Origin: CAADGY01 sp035714225
Lineage (GTDB): Bacteria > Acidobacteriota > Terriglobia > Bryobacterales > Bryobacteraceae
Assembly: GCA_035714225.1 (NCBI GenBank)
Contig: DASTMK010000142.1
Location: 1-29,139, forward strand
Direction: 5' to 3'
Length of the DNA stretch: 29,139 nucleotides
Part shown: piece by piece, positions 14,781 to 22,930 of the stretch
How the letters are laid out: each line of letters opens with the position of its first letter
Numbering within the stretch: the stretch's first letter is position 1
Program-made: the position numbers and the translations under genes
The notes under the pieces: model-generated
The model's input: only the letters and a program-made list of their open reading frames with translations
What the model was told of the DNA's origin: nothing
The model's database searches: none

Positions 14781-15760
14781 GAGAGCGTCGTGGAAGCAGC
14801 CGTGATCACAATGGCAATGAGAAGAGTGACAATTCCGAACTGCATGGTGCGCACAGCGGCAAGAGGCGCAGTGCGCCATTCGCCCAGCAGATAGCCCATC
14901 AGGTTCGCCACCAGCAATCCAACGGCGAGGCTGAGCGGCCAGCCGATGGATGGCCCGATGTCGCCCAGCAGCGGTGTGGCCGCTCCGTATAGAAAAATAC
15001 TGCCGCCCCACAGCAGGCCCATCAGAAGACCCAACCCCCACGTCTTCGCCGGCGGACCGGCGTTAAACAATTTTGCGCTGCGATGCCGGGAGAGCAACTG
15101 CAGGCAGTAGGCGATATTCGGAACGGCGCCCGCTCCCAGCATCAGCAGCCAGATGACGTTCGTCGAAGTGAAGCGCGTGAGCCCCAACCTTTCCCCCGCA
15201 TCGGCAACCGGCAGCGCCAGACTGTAGCCGATGTTAAACACCGCCGACATCACTCCCGAGCCGATGGCAAAAAAATAACCGCGCCATTCCCGCGAGGTCT
15301 GCTGCTCCGACATGCGGCCCGCGCGCCCACACAGCCAGACGCCCGCGATGAACACCGCGACGCCCGCGAACAGGACGAAAACCCGCGGCTCCGCTTTGAG
15401 GCCGCCGGTCACGATCAACGGGATTACCGAACCCAGCGCCGAGCTGAGTCCGATGACGAGACTATTAGCTAATGAGACGCCCAGCGTGTGTACGCTCAAA
15501 CCGAAAAGGATGGCGCCGAACCCCCACGCAAAGCCGAAGGTGAGAGCGGCCCAAACCGCCGCGGTGGGCGCGGCTGCAATCACGGCAGACGGGTCCGCCG
15601 CCGGTAGCACGACGATGGGAGGCATCAGCACACACGCGGTTACGATGAAGACGAGCCAGATGTTTTCCCATTTCCAGACTGGAATCACCTTCATTGGCGC
15701 GGAGAACAGGCCATTCGCGATGCCGGAAAGAGTTGCGTAGAACACGCCGAGACCGATCAC
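14777..15760 (-). CDS. RhaT-family (DMT superfamily) sugar permease
   Basis: A 327-residue membrane protein with about ten segments. It matches the L-rhamnose:proton symporter family by layout and motifs: an N-terminal GVFYATLSGIANGLFSAPMK, WENIWLVF, FGFAWGFGAILFGLSVHTLG, LANSLVIGLSSALGSVIPL and a C-terminal LLMGLLWGGSIFLYGAATPL. GTG 15760 is the start, with AGGGAGG about 11 bases upstream. It sits 33 bases after the secreted hydrolase gene and overlaps the NanE-NanK start by four bases. The proteins of this family that have been studied carry rhamnose, but the operon context points to ManNAc or another sugar released by the upstream enzyme; substrate is inference. Confidence 0.88.
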   Translation of the reverse strand: MIGLGVFYATLSGIANGLFSAPMKVIPVWKWENIWLVFIVTACVLMPPIVVLPAADPSAVIAAAPTAAVWAALTFGFAWGFGAILFGLSVHTLGVSLANSLVIGLSSALGSVIPLIVTGGLKAEPRVFVLFAGVAVFIAGVWLCGRAGRMSEQQTSREWRGYFFAIGSGVMSAVFNIGYSLALPVADAGERLGLTRFTSTNVIWLLMLGAGAVPNIAYCLQLLSRHRSAKLFNAGPPAKTWGLGLLMGLLWGGSIFLYGAATPLLGDIGPSIGWPLSLAVGLLVANLMGYLLGEWRTAPLAAVRTMQFGIVTLLIAIVITAASTTLS

Positions 15761-15793
15761 GGAAGTTGCTTCCTCCCTTGTAGAGGCACTCTG

Positions 15794-18346
15794 TCATTGT
15801 ATAGAGGGCGACAGGGTTACAATGCCGCCCGGTGGAACGCTTCCCGTGAAGACCGCGAAATCTCCCGAAACCGGGGCACGCTCGAAACCGGGTGTCGCGG
15901 CGCGAAACTCGCGGCCCGCCGCATCGACGTGCAATTCAATAGGCGAGCCGGGAACAGCCGAGACCTTCAACACGAGCTTGCCGCCGGAGAGGCTTGCCTC
16001 GACGCCGTCCGCTCCGCTGAAATAGACGAGCCGGGGGCCTTTGCGCTCGGGCTCGATGAAGAGAATCAGCGGATCGTCCCCTTCCAGGGTGACAGGAATC
16101 TGCGCCAGTTCCGGCGTGGTGTAGGCGCGATCGGACAAGTAGCGATTGCGGCGAAGGTCCGCAATGCGGTAACGGCTGCCGCGTTCGAGCCCAAGCTTTT
16201 CCGGCGCAAGAATTTTCAGCGGTTCGCTGCGCTTTCCCGATCCTCCAAGAACGCCCATCACAATGAGGGCGCGGCCATCGCGTGCGAAGCCGTTGACAAT
16301 CGATCCGGGCTGCGACATGGCGAGCACGTCCGCGGTGCCAAAGCTCGAATACTTCTCCGCTCCGTTGAGCCCGAAGAAGCGCCAGTAACCCCACAATTCC
16401 CGCGCGAGCGCGACTTCCGGTTCTTTGGATACGCGCCACTCCTCCACCGTCTTCGGCGCAATCGCGCGATTCAGACGAAAGGGAATCATAAACGTCGTCA
16501 GCAGGTTGATCATGGTTCGCGTGTCCTGGTTCGGGCGCCACATGGCAAGCGACTGCACGCCTTGTCCCCAGCCGTTCCAGGTGGTGACGATGGTTTCTTC
16601 CCGCATCTTGATGGGATCATCGTTTTCGCCGTTCAGGCGAATATCGAACCACGGCACCATGCCGGAAAACAGCAGCATGTTGGCGTTGAGCAGCATCACT
16701 CCTTTTCCCGCCGTGTGCCTTGCCACCACGCGGCGCGCGCGCTTCGCGAAATCGTGATAGCCTTCCGTGGCGAAGCTGCCCAGATAACCGCCGCAGCCGT
16801 GGCGGGCGTTGTTGCAGAAACGGATGTTGATCCAATGGTCGATGTAGAGGCCATCGAAATCGAAATCCGCCAGCAGTTGGTCCCATTGTTTTTCCAGGTG
16901 GTTGCGCCAGCCTTCGGCGTTGTAGCACATCAGAGTAGTCTCGTTGGCATATTCAATGCCCGCCGAGGCCATCCATTCCGCCGCGTGTTGCTGATAGGCG
17001 GGGGCCGCGAAATTGAAGTCGGTGAACGTGACGTAGGGGATCACCTTTATGCCGTACTGATGGGCGGTTCGAAGGAAGTGCCTGATCTTTTCGGCTTCGA
17101 GAGGCCGGGCGTAATCGCCGGACCAGTAGTTCGCTCCGCCGATGATCAGGTTGACGCCCATCTGGGCCCACAACTTCACCTGTTCATCCGTTGGCGGCTG
17201 CCACGGTTCCCGTGTACCGCGCCAGCGCGCCATGACGATCTGGTGCGGTCCGGGCCAGACGGCACGAATGCTGTTCAGGTCATTCCGGGGATGCTTCGCG
17301 GGAGTCGTCTGCACCCAGAAAACGCGCTTGCGAACGTCGCCCGGATTGAGGGGATACGTGGCGTTGCGAATATCGAACTCCTCCAGTTCGAGCGCATCGG
17401 CGCGCCTGTAGAGTTGGGTAAACACGTTCACCCGGCCGCGTGAATCCCATCCCCTCAATTCCCGCCCGTCCACGGTTTCCACCGCGCCGGTGTCGACCCG
17501 CTTTCCGCTTTCGAGAATGACACTCGAATCGCGATAGCCGCTCCAGCGGTCCGCGAAGTCCTGCTTGGAGAACTCGATTCCGGTGACGCGGTTCGCAAGA
17601 TGGAAAAACGCGTTCCAATGCGACTCGAACACGGGTTGATCCCGCTCAGCAGCGGCGATGGAGACGGTCGGCTCCGGACGCACGTCGATGGGCGGAGATT
17701 TCGGATCGCTGACCTTGGTCAGGTATTGGATGGGCTCCTTGGCGAGAAAAGCGTGGTTGAAGCAGTTCCAGCGAAGCTGCACCGGCCGGGATGTCGTCAG
17801 GCTCACGGTGACCTTCGTGAAACCATCCACATCGAAGAGATAATCGATTTGCCAGGAAAGCGGCGTGCTGCCGTAAGAGCCTGTGGCCCGCACCTCGACG
17901 AGCTCTGCGTTCGCTCGCACCAGTTCCGTGCGTATGCCTGTGCCCTTGGCGGCATCGAAGCGGAAGGCATCGGTAAGATCGCCAGACCACAATCGCGGGC
18001 GCATCTCGACGGATTTTTCGTAGCCGAAGCGCGGCCGGTCCACACCACCTTCGCGCCGCGCACCCGGGTCGTCGTCGGGCATCACGCCGATATAGGGATT
18101 CGGAAAGGACGTTCCGGCGGCGACAAACTCGTCGTTCAACGCTTTGGCCGACACGATCTGGCCGATGGAACGATCGACAACATACCGGAAGGTTCCGCCT
18201 GTGATGGTGATCGTCTTCGGGGTTTCCGTTACGTTCAGCGGCTCGAAAACACCGAACACTTTGCCGTCGTAAAGATCCGTCTTCTGCGAGTAGAGAGCGG
18301 AAACAGGGAACATCGCGGCGAATACGATAAAAAGGACTCTATTCAT
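15794..18346 (-). CDS. Secreted TIM-barrel glycosidase-like protein
   Basis: An 850-residue exported protein. The signal peptide is MNRVLFIVFAAMFPVSALYS. Residues about 25-340 are beta-sandwich-like, and about 355-640 look like a TIM barrel: VNLIIGGANYWSGDY, YGIKVIPYVTFTDF, FDGLYIDHW (D503, a candidate catalytic acid), GVMLLNANMLLF and WFDIRLNGEND. The C-terminal ~200 residues are again beta-rich. The FDGLYIDHW strand is typical of retaining alpha-glycosidase clans such as GH36-like and GH101-like enzymes, but I cannot place it in a named family. It is the first gene of the operon with the RhaT-like permease and NanE-NanK, so it probably frees the sugar those proteins handle. Substrate is unknown. 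Confidence 0.75.
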   Translation of the reverse strand: MNRVLFIVFAAMFPVSALYSQKTDLYDGKVFGVFEPLNVTETPKTITITGGTFRYVVDRSIGQIVSAKALNDEFVAAGTSFPNPYIGVMPDDDPGARREGGVDRPRFGYEKSVEMRPRLWSGDLTDAFRFDAAKGTGIRTELVRANAELVEVRATGSYGSTPLSWQIDYLFDVDGFTKVTVSLTTSRPVQLRWNCFNHAFLAKEPIQYLTKVSDPKSPPIDVRPEPTVSIAAAERDQPVFESHWNAFFHLANRVTGIEFSKQDFADRWSGYRDSSVILESGKRVDTGAVETVDGRELRGWDSRGRVNVFTQLYRRADALELEEFDIRNATYPLNPGDVRKRVFWVQTTPAKHPRNDLNSIRAVWPGPHQIVMARWRGTREPWQPPTDEQVKLWAQMGVNLIIGGANYWSGDYARPLEAEKIRHFLRTAHQYGIKVIPYVTFTDFNFAAPAYQQHAAEWMASAGIEYANETTLMCYNAEGWRNHLEKQWDQLLADFDFDGLYIDHWINIRFCNNARHGCGGYLGSFATEGYHDFAKRARRVVARHTAGKGVMLLNANMLLFSGMVPWFDIRLNGENDDPIKMREETIVTTWNGWGQGVQSLAMWRPNQDTRTMINLLTTFMIPFRLNRAIAPKTVEEWRVSKEPEVALARELWGYWRFFGLNGAEKYSSFGTADVLAMSQPGSIVNGFARDGRALIVMGVLGGSGKRSEPLKILAPEKLGLERGSRYRIADLRRNRYLSDRAYTTPELAQIPVTLEGDDPLILFIEPERKGPRLVYFSGADGVEASLSGGKLVLKVSAVPGSPIELHVDAAGREFRAATPGFERAPVSGDFAVFTGSVPPGGIVTLSPSIQ

Positions 18347-18370
18347 GATTCAGGGCCTTCTCTATCTTCT

Positions 18371-18376
18371 GATAAT
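18371..18376 (+). promoter_or_regulatory. -10-like element before the serine hydrolase start
   Basis: GATAAT (five of six) lies ten bases before ATG 18387 inside a 40-base divergent spacer. The intervening bases hold no Shine-Dalgarno sequence. Confidence 0.4.
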
Positions 18377-18386
18377 ATGAGTCGCC

Positions 18387-19517
18387 ATGCGCGTTATCGG
18401 ACTTGCGATGTGTGGAGTGTTGCTGGCGGGGGTGTGTGCGACGGCGCAATTGCGGCGCGACGTGCCTTCCGCCGCGGGAATGTCGGCAGAGCGGTTGAAC
18501 CGCGCTTCCGCGCTGCTGGCGGCCGAGGTGGAATCGGGACGCGTCGGGGCGGCATCGCTGCTGGTGGCGCGCCGCGGACGCATCGTATTTCATAAAGGAT
18601 TCGGTGTGCCGGCGGACGCCGTGTTTTTGCTGGCGTCCATTACCAAGCCGGTGACGGCGTGCGCGCTGATGCTGCTGGTGGAGCGCGGGCAGGTGGGGCT
18701 GAACGATCCGGTGAACCTCTACTTCCCGGAATTCACCGGCGACGAACGCGAAAAGATTCGCGTTCGGGACCTGCTCAGCCATACGTCAGGATTGCCGGAC
18801 ATGCTGCCGGAAAATATCGAGCTGCGGCGCTCGCACGCTCCGTTGAGCGAGTTCGTCAACCGGGCCTTGAAAACACCGTTGCTGTTTCCGCCGGGAACCG
18901 GGTTCCGCTATCAGAGCATGGGGACGCTGCTGGCCGGAACGATCGTGGAAAAAGTGACGGGGCAACCGCTGCGCGAGTTCGAAAAGAAAGAGATGTTCGA
19001 GCCGTTGGGCATGAAGGACAGCTCGCTGGGCCTCGGCGGCAGGAAGGTGGCGGACCTCGTCCCATGCATGACGTCGCCGAACGCGAACAAGGCCGATGAA
19101 GAGCGGTTCGGCGCGAACAGCGATTACTGGCGCGATATGGGACACCCGTGGGGCGGCATGCACAGCACTACGGCCGACCTTGCGATTCTGCTACAGACGT
19201 TTCTCGATGGCGGCACGTACGGCGGCACGCGCCTGTTCAGTCCCGCGACCGTCGCCCAAATGACCCGGAACCAGAACGAGGGGCTGAACGATCCATGGGG
19301 GCTCGGCTGGTCGCTCGCGCCATCGCGCGCGTGGAACGCGCTGGGCGATCTTGTATCCGCCAGGGCATTCGGACATGCCGGCGCGACGGGCACGGTAGCA
19401 TGGGCCGACCCGGAGACGAAACTGCTGTGCGTAATCCTGACGAACCGCTCCTATGGGAGCGACAACGGACGCCTGCTGCGGCGGGTGTCGAACGCCGTGG
19501 CCGCGGCGGTGGAGTAA
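18387..19517 (+). CDS. Exported serine hydrolase, beta-lactamase class C fold
   Basis: A 376-residue protein with a signal peptide (MRVIGLAMCGVLLAGVCATA). The beta-lactamase-related fold is shown by S84-I-T-K87 (SxxK nucleophile and base), LLSHTSGLPD, the YQSMGTLLAGTIVEKVTG stretch (YxN-like position is Tyr-Gln-Ser) and FGHAGATGT in place of the KTG box. Members are mostly esterases or D-aminopeptidases rather than true beta-lactamases. It is divergent from the secreted hydrolase operon across 40 bases, so the two units may share regulation. It ends 43 bases before the PLP enzyme gene. Resistance to beta-lactams should not be inferred from the fold alone. Confidence 0.9.
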   Translation: MRVIGLAMCGVLLAGVCATAQLRRDVPSAAGMSAERLNRASALLAAEVESGRVGAASLLVARRGRIVFHKGFGVPADAVFLLASITKPVTACALMLLVERGQVGLNDPVNLYFPEFTGDEREKIRVRDLLSHTSGLPDMLPENIELRRSHAPLSEFVNRALKTPLLFPPGTGFRYQSMGTLLAGTIVEKVTGQPLREFEKKEMFEPLGMKDSSLGLGGRKVADLVPCMTSPNANKADEERFGANSDYWRDMGHPWGGMHSTTADLAILLQTFLDGGTYGGTRLFSPATVAQMTRNQNEGLNDPWGLGWSLAPSRAWNALGDLVSARAFGHAGATGTVAWADPETKLLCVILTNRSYGSDNGRLLRRVSNAVAAAVE

Positions 19518-19546
19518 AGGCGGCCGCACAGCTTTCGAAAGCATGA

Positions 19547-19552
19547 GATAAT
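19547..19552 (+). promoter_or_regulatory. -10-like element before the PLP enzyme start
   Basis: GATAAT lies eight bases before ATG 19561. The spacer CTGCCCAA has no Shine-Dalgarno sequence, and no -35 box is obvious. Confidence 0.4.
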
Positions 19553-19560
19553 CTGCCCAA

Positions 19561-20805
19561 ATGAGCTTCCATGAGAACCGCCGCGCTTTTCTAAAGACAG
19601 TGGCCGCACTGCCGCTGCTGGCTCGCGCTTCAATGGCGAAGCCACCCAAAACGAACGTCTACACACGAATCGGTGTGCGCCCGCTGATCAACGCACGCGG
19701 AACGTGGACGTACCTGAGCGGCTCGCTCGAGCTGCCGGAAGTACGGGCCGCGAAACATGAAGCCTCTCTGCAATTCGTGGACATGTTCGAGTTGCAGCGC
19801 GGCGTAGGGAAACGGCTGGCGGAGCTGTCCGGCGCGGAATCCGGCATGGTCACCTCCGGCGCCGCGGGAGCGATGGCGGCGGCCACGGCGGCTTGCATCG
19901 CGGGCACCGATCCGAAGAATGTCTGGCAACTGCCGGACACTACCGGCTTGAAGCACGAGGTGGTGATGTTCGGCGGCCGAAGCGCTTTCGACAATGCGAT
20001 CCGGCTGGCGGGAGGCAAGCTGGTTCTGACGCGCAGCTTCGAAGAACTGGAAGCGGCGATCAACGACAACACCGCCATGGTGTACACAACGGCCGACGGA
20101 GAGAGACTGGAAAAGGCGCTGGCGATTACCAAGCGCCGCGGCGTACCGATGCTGCTGGACCAGGCGGCGGGAATTCCGCCCATCGAGAACCTTTCCCGGT
20201 ACGCGACGATGGGCGTAGACCTGTACACCTTCAGCGGCGGGAAGGGGCTGGCGGGCCCGCAGTGTTCCGGGCTGCTGCTGGGCCGAAAGGACCTGATCGA
20301 AGCGGCACTGGCGAACTACAATCCCTGGGAAGGCGCGGTCTGCCGGCCGATGAAAGTGGGCAAGGAAGAGATCATGGGATGCCTGGCCGCTGTGGAGGCG
20401 TGGAAGAAGAGGGACCTGGCATCGCTCGATCGCGAGTGGGGCGAACGGGTGAAACGCATCGCCAAGATGGTGGAGACGGTGGCCGGCGTGACGACCGACA
20501 TACAGATTCCCCAGGGTGGAAATCGTTATCCCACGCTCACCGTGAACTGGGACGCCGAGGCATGGGGATTCACCGTGCAGGATTGCGCACTCCAGCTTCG
20601 CGACGGCGAGCCCCGCATCGAAGCTCTTACGAACGATAATCCAAGCCTGGTTCCCGCCGTGCGCGAGGGGTATCCGAAAGCGGATCCCAAGCGCAGCGCC
20701 CGTCCCGACCGGCTTCGGATTGTGCCTTCGACGCTGCAGCCCGGTGAAGACCTGATTATCGGCAAGCGATTGCGGCAGATCCTGGGTTCCGCGCGAAAAG
20801 GGTAG
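19561..20805 (+). CDS. SelA-like PLP-dependent enzyme with Tat-type leader
   Basis: A 414-residue fold-type I PLP enzyme of the SelA-like group, which also includes D-glucosaminate-6-phosphate ammonia-lyase-type (DgaE) proteins. Visible are PLINARGTWTYLSGS (N-terminal family motif), TSGAAGAMAAATAA (cofactor phosphate region), MLLDQAAGIPP (D200, pyridine nitrogen) and YTFSGGKGLAGPQ (K228, Schiff base). It begins with NRRAFLKTVAALPLLARA, a twin-arginine leader, which is odd for a cofactor enzyme of this family and implies export after folding. No selC or selB is nearby, so a selenocysteine role is unlikely. Closeness to an amino-sugar operon suits a sugar-amine lyase, but that is inference. Confidence 0.85.
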   Translation: MSFHENRRAFLKTVAALPLLARASMAKPPKTNVYTRIGVRPLINARGTWTYLSGSLELPEVRAAKHEASLQFVDMFELQRGVGKRLAELSGAESGMVTSGAAGAMAAATAACIAGTDPKNVWQLPDTTGLKHEVVMFGGRSAFDNAIRLAGGKLVLTRSFEELEAAINDNTAMVYTTADGERLEKALAITKRRGVPMLLDQAAGIPPIENLSRYATMGVDLYTFSGGKGLAGPQCSGLLLGRKDLIEAALANYNPWEGAVCRPMKVGKEEIMGCLAAVEAWKKRDLASLDREWGERVKRIAKMVETVAGVTTDIQIPQGGNRYPTLTVNWDAEAWGFTVQDCALQLRDGEPRIEALTNDNPSLVPAVREGYPKADPKRSARPDRLRIVPSTLQPGEDLIIGKRLRQILGSARKG

Positions 20806-20818
20806 TAAGTTTTCGCGC
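20791..20818 (+). terminator. Stem-loop over the PLP enzyme stop codon
   Basis: GCGCGAAAA (20791-20799) pairs perfectly with TTTTCGCGC (20810-20818) across a ten-base loop that contains the TAG stop (20803-20805). There is no T-run after the stem, so it may only weakly terminate, or protect the message, before the SDR gene. Confidence 0.4.
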
Positions 20819-20843
20819 CGGCGGCGTCTATGTCCTGAAGGGT

Positions 20844-21749
20844 ATGAAAGACAAGAAATCCGTTCAGGACCCGAAGCGCAAGGACCCCAAGAAGCAAGGG
20901 GCCAAACCGCAATTTTCACAAAAGAAGATCAAGGTTCCGGGCTTGGAGCGCGAAATGTCGCCCAAGGCCGATCACGGCGAGGAGTCCTATGAAGGTCTGG
21001 GACGGCTCAAGGACCGCGCGGCGCTCATCACCGGCGGAGATAGCGGAATCGGTCGCGCCATCGCCATCGCTTATGCGCGGGAGGGCGCCGACGTTCTGAT
21101 CAGCTATCTGCCCGAAGAAAAGGAAGACGGGGAGGAGACCGCACGGTGGGTGGAGATGGCGGGGCGGCGGGCGGTGAAGGTCCCGGGCGATATCCGGAAA
21201 GAGAGGCACTGCCAGGCGCTGGTCGACCGCGCGTTCAAAGAATTCGGGAAGCTGGATGTGCTGGTCAACAACGCCGGTTTTCAGATGAGCCACGACCGCA
21301 TCGAAGACTTCACGACCGAGGAGTTCGACCGGACGTTCAAGACGAACGTATACGCGATGTTCTGGCTGTCGAAAGCGGCATTGCCGCGAATGAAAGCAGG
21401 CAGCGCCATTATCAACACCGCGTCCATTCAATCCTTCGATCCCAGCCCGAACCTGCTCGCCTACGCAGCAACAAAGGGAACGATTGTGAACTTCACGAAG
21501 GGGCTTTCGAAGATGGCGATGCAGCAGGGCGTGCGCGTGAACGCGGTAGCGCCGGGCCCCGTCTGGACACCCCTGATTCCTTCGACCATGCCGAAGGAAA
21601 AGGTGAAGAGCTTCGGCGAACACACACTATTTGAACGCCCCGCCCAGCCGGTGGAAATTGCGCCGGTCTTCGTATTCCTGGCCGGCAACGAATCGCGTTT
21701 CGTGACGGGTGAGGTGTACGGCATCACCGGGGGCCAGACTCCGTATTGA
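20844..21749 (+). CDS. SDR-family oxidoreductase (YghA/GSP39-like)
   Basis: A 301-residue classical-type short-chain dehydrogenase. TGGDSGIGR (63-71) is the dinucleotide loop, NNAG is at 142-145, S194 is in NTAS, and the catalytic pair is YAATK (Y207, K211). The Lys-rich ~45-residue N-terminal extension (MKDKKSVQDPKRKDPKKQ) and the GDSGIGRA variant are typical of the YghA and general-stress-protein-39 branch, which reduce aldehydes or ketones with NAD(P)H. GAAGGG seven bases before the ATG is a good ribosome site. The last 26 bases overlap the convergent alpha/beta hydrolase gene. Confidence 0.93.
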   Translation: MKDKKSVQDPKRKDPKKQGAKPQFSQKKIKVPGLEREMSPKADHGEESYEGLGRLKDRAALITGGDSGIGRAIAIAYAREGADVLISYLPEEKEDGEETARWVEMAGRRAVKVPGDIRKERHCQALVDRAFKEFGKLDVLVNNAGFQMSHDRIEDFTTEEFDRTFKTNVYAMFWLSKAALPRMKAGSAIINTASIQSFDPSPNLLAYAATKGTIVNFTKGLSKMAMQQGVRVNAVAPGPVWTPLIPSTMPKEKVKSFGEHTLFERPAQPVEIAPVFVFLAGNESRFVTGEVYGITGGQTPY

Positions 21750-22548
21750 GCGGCGGGCGGAGCTTCGCGTAGAAGGCCCGCAGCCTCTCTACATATTCGG
21801 GACCGGCCGTTTCAGGGATGTCGTTGTGCCCTGCCCCACGTACACGCCAAAAGAATTTGGGTCCGTTGGCGGCGGCGAAAAGGCGTTCCCCGAACTCGAA
21901 CGCAATCACTTCGTCCTGGTCTCCGTGGAGGACGAGCAGCGGAACATGGACACGTGTAATTGTTTTGAGTGAGTCGTAACCGGAGATCAACAACGGACCG
22001 ATGATGGGCAGAACGCGCGCGGCAACGGCGCGGGCGGAGGTAAACGGCGCTTCGAGCACGAGCCCCGCCGGCGGGCGGACAGCAGCAAGAGATACGGCGA
22101 CGGCCGTACCCAGCGACTCCCCGTAGAGCACGATCCGCTCCGGCGGAATTCCACGGCTGAGAAGAAATTCGTATCCCGCCTGCGCGTCGCGAAGGAGCCC
22201 GGCTTCACCTGGAGCGCCCCGGCTTTTGCCATAGCCGCGATAGTCGAGCAGGAGAAGAGAAGAACCGGCAGACGTGATCGCCGGGACGCGGTGCGAACGG
22301 TGTGTGATGTTGCCGCCGTTGCCATGGAGGTAGAGAGTCGCAAGGCCGTTTCCGGGCGCTTCGATCCACCAGCCGTGCAGACGCACTCCGTCCGTTGTAT
22401 CGATCCAGACATCCTCCGCGCCGACCCTGTCTTTCTGTTCCCACCAGCCATCCCGAAGGGGATAGTAAATGGATCGATGGGCGAGAAAAGACAGGAGCGC
22501 CCAGCAGGCGGCGACGATGAGCAGCAGGACAATCGTTTTCGCCAACAC
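21724..22548 (-). CDS. Membrane-anchored alpha/beta hydrolase (BEM46/ABHD13-like)
   Basis: A 274-residue hydrolase with one N-terminal hydrophobic segment (TIVLLLIVAACWALLSFLAH) that acts as an anchor or uncleaved signal. The fold is shown by LYLHGNGGN (oxyanion loop), LLDYRGYGKSRG, the nucleophile elbow YGESLGTAVA (S145), LVLHGDQDEVI (D212) and GAGHNDI (H241). It is the BEM46-like branch, serine hydrolases without a settled substrate. The GTG at 22548 is chosen because the hydrophobic segment starts there. A GATAAT lies eight bases upstream, with no Shine-Dalgarno sequence between. Confidence 0.9.
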   Translation of the reverse strand: MLAKTIVLLLIVAACWALLSFLAHRSIYYPLRDGWWEQKDRVGAEDVWIDTTDGVRLHGWWIEAPGNGLATLYLHGNGGNITHRSHRVPAITSAGSSLLLLDYRGYGKSRGAPGEAGLLRDAQAGYEFLLSRGIPPERIVLYGESLGTAVAVSLAAVRPPAGLVLEAPFTSARAVAARVLPIIGPLLISGYDSLKTITRVHVPLLVLHGDQDEVIAFEFGERLFAAANGPKFFWRVRGAGHNDIPETAGPEYVERLRAFYAKLRPPLNTESGPR

Positions 22549-22930
22549 CCGAATGTATTATCGCGCCCGGCGGCGCGTTCCGGTTTATGATTCGAACATT
22601 TTGCGATGCGCGCGTTTTGCCCGCGCGTAGGGACCGGTCCCGGGCTCCCGCGCAATAGGGAATGAGAGCCTTGGGCAGGCCTTCGACGTCGCCTCCAGCG
22701 TGATCAGGATTTACACTTCCCGGGATAGTCCTGCGCGAGGTTCGGTGGTTGCCTCTCGGCCAGCGAGCAACTACTCGATTCCAAAATAAACCAGCGGTTT
22801 GGAGGAGAGAGGCGCAGGCGGCGTGAGGGCGTTGTAAAAACAAGAGATAAAAATTGCGTACTGGCGTGAACGAACAGACCGGTGTACCTAAAGCCGCACG
22901 GTAAAACGTCGATAGTAGTGTGAGGCTATT
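22549..22930. other. Intergenic stretch of about 380 bases, no gene seen
   Basis: The region separates the divergent hydrolase and the small cysteine-motif protein. Apart from the GATAAT at 22557-22562 and an A-rich patch at about 22835-22855, I see no convincing promoter, RNA gene, repeat or coding region. One long antisense frame crosses it but looks non-coding. Confidence 0.5.
22557..22562 (-). promoter_or_regulatory. -10-like element before the alpha/beta hydrolase start
   Basis: GATAAT on the minus strand lies eight bases before GTG 22548. The spacer ACATTCGG carries no Shine-Dalgarno sequence. Confidence 0.4.

Noticed and set aside
14781..15041. An 87-residue N-terminal extension of the NanE-NanK frame
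   Set aside because: It reads through the permease gene in another frame, is Cys/His-rich and unlike NanE; the ATG at 14780 with an ATGA overlap is a better start.
15797..17443. Plus-strand frame of 548 residues opposite the secreted hydrolase
   Set aside because: The minus strand has a signal peptide and barrel motifs; the plus frame is Arg-rich noise.
18387..19517. Reading the beta-lactamase-fold protein as an antibiotic-resistance gene linked to the blaI-blaR1 remnants
   Set aside because: The KTG box is replaced by HAG and the YxN place is YQS; the remnants lie about 8 kb away, so no functional link can be claimed.
19630..20919. Minus-strand frame of 429 residues opposite the PLP enzyme
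   Set aside because: The plus strand carries intact PLP motifs and a leader; the antisense frame runs past both gene ends without features.
22872..22888. Exact 17-base match GAACAGACCGGTGTACC with 24668-24684
   Set aside because: One copy is inside a conserved receptor segment; a single match of this length could be chance, and no structure surrounds it.
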